Assembly (NCBI GenBank): GCA_031553875.1
Contig: JAVBKU010000001.1
Coordinates: 124,001-188,000, forward strand
DNA from: JAVBKU01 sp031553875
Lineage (GTDB): Bacteria; Bacteroidota; Bacteroidia; Bacteroidales; Rikenellaceae
DNA: 64,000 nucleotides
Reading direction: 5' to 3'
In this document: positions 58,635-64,000 of the stretch, one piece after another
How the letters are laid out: every line of letters begins with the position of its first letter
How positions within the stretch are numbered: position 1 is the first letter of the stretch
Notes under the pieces: generated by a model
Databases searched by the model: none
Told to the model about the DNA's origin: nothing
The model's input: the letters and a program-made list of their open reading frames with translations, nothing else
Translations under genes and position numbers: made by a program

Positions 58635-61600
58635 ATGAAAATCGTCGGAGAACCGAAAGCTTTTTTGAGTAATGAAGCGCAGCAGCTTCTCAACCTTTAC
58701 GCATCGTTGGGCGCGCGGGCGGAAATCTTCCTGCCCCGTCATATTTTTGACAACCTGACCAACTTCGTAGCCCTCTGCATGGACGAGCCGGACGACCCCG
58801 CGCGCCAGCAGGCCGAGATCGACAAATACCTGCAGAAGTTCAGGGAGGACATCCCCGGCTACACCCACGTGTCGCTGATGCTTGTTCCCCACAACAACTC
58901 CAAGGCGTTCGAGCTCAGCAGCAAGCGCGGCGAATTCGTGAAGAAGATCGACGCGATGCTCGATACCGACGGTACCAATGTCGAGATAAAGAGCATCCTC
59001 AACAACATAAAGAACGGCCACGACCTCTCTGTGGGTACGCCGCCGGTGAACAGCTACCACATCGACTTCATGTCGCAGGTGCAGTTGGGCGGCCATATCC
59101 GCGACCTGCGCAAGTATAGGGACGTGATCGGAGTTACCGGCGATATCAACGAGGCCCACTGGAACTACCTGATGGACACCCTCGAGCAGATGATAAGCCA
59201 GAGTACCCACTACACTACCGGAGCGGAGACCAACGACTTCCTCCACCGCAGTAAGTGGGCTGTGAACTTCAAGGGTATGAACGGCATGATCCGCACCGTG
59301 GTGTCGGGCAATGCCGACAAGGCCGTGTCGTTGCTCAAAGGCGACGTGTTCAATAAGAATTGCGTCAAGGTGCTGGAATCTCCCGCGCCCGAGGATCTGT
59401 ACGATCAGATGACCACAGACACCACATCGGTATTCGTTGTGAAGGTGAAGCACGCCCGTATCAACCACTATGCGGGAGAGAAGTGGTTCCCGCTTTTGAC
59501 ACGCCTGGTCATTGTCGACGACTCTAAGGAATCGCGCAGCTCCAACACTTCGCTGGTGTTCTGCTTCCACAACGGCATTATCAACACCCTCAATAAGGTA
59601 CATACCAAGAAACTGGGCTCGCCCGCGAATACACAGCTCAACCTGCGCCTTATCCTCGAGAACGTGAACAACTCTTTCCTCAAGGAATTCAGGGAGAAGA
59701 TCGAGGTGCAGATCGAGGAGTACGGCAAGGAACTTTCCAAGATGCTCATAGAGCAGACCGGCGAGGTCGACAACTACGAGAAGAGGATCACGCTCTTCAC
59801 TCTCGACTCCTTCTCGCGCCAGGTGGTGCAGGACAAGTATTCGCTCGAAAAGTTGCGCGACTTCATCTTCTTCCTCGAGAATTGCCACAAGCCCGAGAGC
59901 AAGCAGGTGCAGACCCGCGAGCTGATCGAAGAGTTCGAGAGCCGCATGAAGAGTTACTTCTATGCCGGCAACAAGCTCATCGACGTCATAACCATACTCG
60001 AGGGCGGCGGCCGCCACCAGATCAAGACCTTTGGCGATTACCTCCGCAACAAGCCCTTCAACAACCTCAACAGCAAGATACGCTACGCATGTAAGCTGAT
60101 CCTGGACATCATCCCCAGCAACTACGAGCGTACGCTGAAGAACCATTTCCACAAGAACTTCGGCATTAACCTCTTTCTTGAGAAGTACCAGGAGTACGTG
60201 ACCAAGGTGAGCAAGGACGCAGATAACAAGGGACGCTACGAGAAGTTCTTGATTGACCTGGGTATCAGGGATAAGTATTTTGCCCTCAGTGTTGAGGACA
60301 GGGATATAGTTAAGAATTTCCTCGCATCGCTGGGCAACCTCGACCAGACCTCCGTGTCCGACTCGGTGCAGATGATCATCCGCGACCTGCTCTTTAATCC
60401 CAACGGCAGGCCCAAGCCATATATCATCTACAACGGCGTGCAGGCGTGGGAGTACAAGGACCTCCTTCCCGACGACTGCTTCGACGTGAATCCGTTCGAC
60501 ATAGAGATAGAGAACCATACCGACGGCCGCCTGGCATATGACCGCCTGGTTGACAAGTTGTTGCGTATCAAGAGCACGCTGGCCCTGTTCGACGACAGCG
60601 GCAGCCTGTGGGACCTCTTCTGCGAGAACACCACCATCGTTGTCAACGACCCCAACAACCCGACAGGCTACACCGACTTCAACAGCGAATCGGTTAACGG
60701 CTTCCTGCGCTTTATGAACTCCTGCAAGATCACCCTCTTCCTCGACGAGGCCTATGCCGAGAGCGTGAAGATAGAGGACAAGGAGATGCCCAAGTGGAGG
60801 ACCATGTCGCGCTATATCATGAACAACATCAACGCGCAGTCGAGGATCAAGGCCGTGTCGTCGTTGTCTACCACCAAAAACCTCGCCGCCACCGGCGAGC
60901 GCTTAGGAGCCGTGGCCCTCACGCCGCAGGCCGCCGACTTCGCCAAGTTCGCAAGGCAGTGTAACAGTGCCGAGCATGGTAACAACAACTCACTGCTGAT
61001 GCTCAACAATATACTCGAAACCGCCCAGGTGGCCAAGAGTATCAAGGATCAGATCGAAGCCGAGCTGCCTAAGAACGCTTCGCGCTCGAAGATAAAGAAG
61101 GCCATTACTGGTTTTATCATAGCCCAGGTCGACAAGACCCGCAAGAGCAACGAGATGAGCAAGACCAACAAGCAGCTGCACAAGACGGCAGGCTTCGAGG
61201 GTTCGCCGCTGTACCTGTTCCTGCTCGACGAGATGGTGTCGCTCGACAAGCTCGACGTTCTGGGTCTCCCCGACGACTTCAAGTACAAGGAGGAGCCCTT
61301 CTTCGTATATTATCAGGCCAAGCTCATCGAGAACCTCAACCGCTTCAGGGTCAACAAGAACTTCCGCAGCGAATCGCTCAAGAGGCTCAGGATGGCCAAA
61401 GAGATCGCCGCGCGCCTTATCGAGACCATGGATTGCGCCGGGGAGCTCGATTATATCAACAGCGACGGCTCATACCTGTTCAATTTCAGGGTGTTGGGCT
61501 CTTATTCATATGCCGACCTGCTTCTGTTCTGCCGCGCATTGGCCAAGAGCAGGGGTGTGGCTACGGTGCCGTATCCCACAGGACTCATACGCTTCTCCCT

Positions 61601-64000
61601 GGGCGGCTACATCAGCGCCTCTAAGGAGGGTATGAAGGTGCTCGCCGCCGAGATAGAGGACGCTTTTGCTATCACTATCAAGTACTGGATGGAGTTCGCC
61701 GCCATGCGCCGCGATCCCGCCAACAAGGAACGCGAGAGCGCCGACCTGCTCAGGGAGATATTCTCCGTGTGCAAGGACAGCGAGTTCATACAGAACGTAA
61801 TCGCCGACTATCCGCTCTCGGCCAAGTTCAAGAAGGACAAGGCTCCGTCGTTGCAGATCCGCGACGTGCGCTCGCTCTACCACGCTTCGCCGGAGAAGAG
61901 TGGCGTGACCATCACCACCATCGGCCGTTCGGCCAATTCGGTGATAGAGCTCCATGGCGACATCGTGGGCGCTTGTACCAACGTGTTCGAGTTTATCCGC
62001 TCTTCGGCGTTTACCAAGATATACGAAAACCTGTTGGCACAGGTCTACAAGAAGGTGCCCGCGATAGCCGACCTCGACTTCAATACCGCCTCTTCGCGCT
62101 ATGGCAAGGCTGTGATACTCAAGTATATCACCAACAAGAAGACCTTCCAGCCCAATCACCACGTACTCGACAATCCCGAGGAACGCCACGTGATAATGGA
62201 GATACTCATCGAGATGGAGAACCTGTTGTTCTCCGACAGCAAGATGAAGATCCTGGCTATCGACGCTACGGGCGATCCTCAGCTCGACAAGGCCAAGTTG
62301 GAGGGGCTCAACTCGATAATCAAGAAGTATATCCGCGAGATACTGCTCCACTTCAACCTCCCCTTCGAGAAGGAGAGCCTGGAGCCGAGCCGCAAGGAGA
62401 TCATCCGCTTCGCCGGTGTATGTTTCGAGGAGGTTACAGGTATCAAGCTTACGCAGCTCAACCTCAATATATGGGTCGATGAGTTCGTGCGCTCGCTGAG
62501 GGAGACCCCCGAGTTCAACGAGCTGAACATCAGCCAGAAGAGCGTGGCTTATATCGTCGACGTTATCTCCGCCGGCATGAACAGGGCCGATAATGTGGCC
62601 GATAAGATACTCTACCTCTACCTCTTGAACAACGACAACTCGTTCTTCAAGCTGGTCTGCAGCAAGCTGAGGTACTTCGACGAACGCATCACGGAGTGCG
62701 GCGGCGGAGAGCTGGGCATGATCACCGAGGAGTTCATCATCAGTATGATGCCGATGCAGCTCGAGGAGTTGAGCAACTACGTGATGCGCAAGAAGGACAT
62801 TAAGATCGCCGAGAACGAGATCTATGCCGTGAGCCGCAAGGTGGTGCGCTTCTATATCAGCATGATAAAGAGGACCAAGGGTACCGACTACTACAACCGT
62901 TACGCCCACACCATGGTGCGCATCGTGGAGACCGCCTTCAAGAAGCAGAACTCGAGTGTCAACGAAATGGTGCAGCACGGTATCTCGATCTACAAGGGCT
63001 TTGAGATGGAGAACAAGGAGCTCGACAGGTTTGCCGACGGCCGCATAAGCTGGATCAACGAGCTTATGACCAAGTGCGGTGTGATCGCCTCCGAGCAGTC
63101 GGTGCAGGTGCACACACGTATCGTGACCGACGCCAAGAAGAGGGAATACCCCTTCCACAAGATCGACCGCGACGTGAGCCGCAAGGAGCAGGCCGGAGAG
63201 ATGTCCGACAACCCCATGGAATACGTGAGGTATATCGACACGCGCCCCGACAGCGGATTCTTCATCGACCGCCTGGCGCGCTTCGTGAATAATATGGACT
63301 CCGACGACTACCGCTGTAAGGTGGTTAAGCACGGTATCGTGAAGGAGCTCGTGATATTCCAGAAGGGATACATGAAGTACCTGACCGACAACTACCGCCT
63401 CAACTATACCGAGGATATCACCATCAAGGATATAAAGAACTTCACTCCCGACGTCATCAGCCTCCTGGGCGCGCCCGAAAAGTTGATCTCGTTCCCGCAG
63501 ATAGGCTACTTCGATATCCCCGGCCCATCGGGTAATATCAAGACCATCGTCACTCCGCTCAAGTCGGAGGCCGACTATTTCGGCGACGTGAAGAAGCCCC
63601 GCCTGACCGTTATCAACGAGAAGGTCAAGGAGATAGGGGGTATTCCGCGCCACGGTTCGCTGTTCTTGGTAGAAGAGAACGACGGTAGCGTGTTCGTGGT
63701 GGAGATCAACGGCGACAGCGGCGTGGGCAAGAGCGAGATGATCGCGGCCTTTGTGCTGAAGTGGTTGCGCAACAACCTTGAGGGTATACGTTCGGTTAAG
63801 ATGATCGCGGGGGATATGTTCCACGAGTTCCAGGATGCCGACGGTAACCTCTACGGTATCGGTACCGAGGTGGGTGACTTCTCTCGTACTACCGACTTCG
63901 ATCCCGACTATATCCGCTACTACAAGTACCTGTTCGAAACCAGCGCCGACAGTAACGTCGACGACCTCAACTCGCGCAGTACGGTGAGCGGCATGTGCGA
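58635..64000 (+). CDS. Giant cytosolic protein: PLP aminotransferase domain plus HPrK/PEPCK-like P-loop domain (3' truncated)
   Basis: Open from the ATG at 58635 to the window edge: at least 1788 codons and no stop. No signal peptide or transmembrane helix. Residues 1-580 are mostly helical and unrecognised. About 600-1010 is a fold-type I aminotransferase with every key residue: N675 in NDPNNPTG, D704 and Y707 in LDEAY, S745-x-x-K748 in SLSTTKN, R756 eight residues after the lysine (as K258/R266 in aspartate aminotransferase), and R986 in LIRFSLGG. About 1010-1620 is helical and unassigned. Near the right edge is VEINGDSGVGKSE (G1693-S1700), a Walker A like that of HPr kinase/phosphorylase, followed by GDMFHEFQDADG as in PEPCK-fold enzymes. 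Function unknown. Confidence 0.85.
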   Translation, partial: MKIVGEPKAFLSNEAQQLLNLYASLGARAEIFLPRHIFDNLTNFVALCMDEPDDPARQQAEIDKYLQKFREDIPGYTHVSLMLVPHNNSKAFELSSKRGEFVKKIDAMLDTDGTNVEIKSILNNIKNGHDLSVGTPPVNSYHIDFMSQVQLGGHIRDLRKYRDVIGVTGDINEAHWNYLMDTLEQMISQSTHYTTGAETNDFLHRSKWAVNFKGMNGMIRTVVSGNADKAVSLLKGDVFNKNCVKVLESPAPEDLYDQMTTDTTSVFVVKVKHARINHYAGEKWFPLLTRLVIVDDSKESRSSNTSLVFCFHNGIINTLNKVHTKKLGSPANTQLNLRLILENVNNSFLKEFREKIEVQIEEYGKELSKMLIEQTGEVDNYEKRITLFTLDSFSRQVVQDKYSLEKLRDFIFFLENCHKPESKQVQTRELIEEFESRMKSYFYAGNKLIDVITILEGGGRHQIKTFGDYLRNKPFNNLNSKIRYACKLILDIIPSNYERTLKNHFHKNFGINLFLEKYQEYVTKVSKDADNKGRYEKFLIDLGIRDKYFALSVEDRDIVKNFLASLGNLDQTSVSDSVQMIIRDLLFNPNGRPKPYIIYNGVQAWEYKDLLPDDCFDVNPFDIEIENHTDGRLAYDRLVDKLLRIKSTLALFDDSGSLWDLFCENTTIVVNDPNNPTGYTDFNSESVNGFLRFMNSCKITLFLDEAYAESVKIEDKEMPKWRTMSRYIMNNINAQSRIKAVSSLSTTKNLAATGERLGAVALTPQAADFAKFARQCNSAEHGNNNSLLMLNNILETAQVAKSIKDQIEAELPKNASRSKIKKAITGFIIAQVDKTRKSNEMSKTNKQLHKTAGFEGSPLYLFLLDEMVSLDKLDVLGLPDDFKYKEEPFFVYYQAKLIENLNRFRVNKNFRSESLKRLRMAKEIAARLIETMDCAGELDYINSDGSYLFNFRVLGSYSYADLLLFCRALAKSRGVATVPYPTGLIRFSLGGYISASKEGMKVLAAEIEDAFAITIKYWMEFAAMRRDPANKERESADLLREIFSVCKDSEFIQNVIADYPLSAKFKKDKAPSLQIRDVRSLYHASPEKSGVTITTIGRSANSVIELHGDIVGACTNVFEFIRSSAFTKIYENLLAQVYKKVPAIADLDFNTASSRYGKAVILKYITNKKTFQPNHHVLDNPEERHVIMEILIEMENLLFSDSKMKILAIDATGDPQLDKAKLEGLNSIIKKYIREILLHFNLPFEKESLEPSRKEIIRFAGVCFEEVTGIKLTQLNLNIWVDEFVRSLRETPEFNELNISQKSVAYIVDVISAGMNRADNVADKILYLYLLNNDNSFFKLVCSKLRYFDERITECGGGELGMITEEFIISMMPMQLEELSNYVMRKKDIKIAENEIYAVSRKVVRFYISMIKRTKGTDYYNRYAHTMVRIVETAFKKQNSSVNEMVQHGISIYKGFEMENKELDRFADGRISWINELMTKCGVIASEQSVQVHTRIVTDAKKREYPFHKIDRDVSRKEQAGEMSDNPMEYVRYIDTRPDSGFFIDRLARFVNNMDSDDYRCKVVKHGIVKELVIFQKGYMKYLTDNYRLNYTEDITIKDIKNFTPDVISLLGAPEKLISFPQIGYFDIPGPSGNIKTIVTPLKSEADYFGDVKKPRLTVINEKVKEIGGIPRHGSLFLVEENDGSVFVVEINGDSGVGKSEMIAAFVLKWLRNNLEGIRSVKMIAGDMFHEFQDADGNLYGIGTEVGDFSRTTDFDPDYIRYYKYLFETSADSNVDDLNSRSTVSGMC

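Noticed and set aside
58491..60518. 675-codon open frame on the minus strand
   Set aside because: It lies opposite the giant plus-strand gene and reflects that gene's codon bias; no recognisable protein features.
61506..63824. 772-codon open frame on the minus strand
   Set aside because: Same reason: antisense shadow of the giant gene, His/Val/Leu-rich and without motifs.

Overview
This window is chromosomal DNA from a member of the Bacteroidota, most likely Bacteroidales. The evidence is an 11-gene-type complex I locus (nuoA-N) with fused nuoCD and no nuoEFG, a lipoprotein fimbrillin operon, batD/batE, and promoters of the Bacteroidetes form TTTG-N19-TAnnTTTG in place of -35/-10 boxes. Start codons generally lack Shine-Dalgarno sequences. 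The fairly GC-rich coding regions and this gene set would suit a gut Rikenellaceae/Alistipes-like organism, but that rank is inference.

Layout. 1-6 kb: the 3' end of an outer-membrane phospholipase A gene, three tandem paralogues for secreted helical proteins, then batD-batE-recR. 6-16 kb: a cupin, a secreted esterase, a GNAT protein, a GT8 glycosyltransferase with an AlkD-like gene, a GH3 glycosidase, a heparinase II/III-like protein and cysK. 15.9-25.7 kb: the nuo operon on the minus strand, with a long palindrome-rich upstream region. 26.4-30 kb: a SAHH-like protein with a small barrel protein, and a secreted GH2 beta-glucuronidase. 30-31.4 kb: a SugE/Gdx-like exporter and an XRE regulator facing a small zinc-ribbon membrane protein across an operator-like palindrome. 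31.4-42.1 kb: a thioredoxin-fold lipoprotein and a seven-gene fimbrial operon with a near-perfect promoter. 42.8-45.5 kb: a small secreted protein, a soluble sensor kinase and tRNA-Asn. 45.5-52.1 kb: pepT, bioD, bioB, a DUF1573 protein, an NfnAB-type oxidoreductase pair and tRNA-Pro. 52.1-55.2 kb: an accessory, hairpin-rich segment directly behind tRNA-Pro. 55.2-58.5 kb: a cupin lipoprotein and two metallophosphoesterases. 58.6 kb to the end: one giant open frame (at least 1788 codons).

How it fits together. Complex I lacks its NADH-oxidising module, and NfnAB links ferredoxin, NAD(H) and NADP(H); both fit an anaerobe running ferredoxin- and fumarate-linked respiration. The beta-glucuronidase, GH3 and heparinase-like proteins point to scavenging of host or plant glycans and glucuronides. 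The fimbrial operon supplies surface attachment.

Most unusual item. The giant cytosolic protein carries a complete fold-type I aminotransferase active site in its middle and an HPr-kinase/PEPCK-like P-loop near the window's right edge. I know of no described protein with this architecture.
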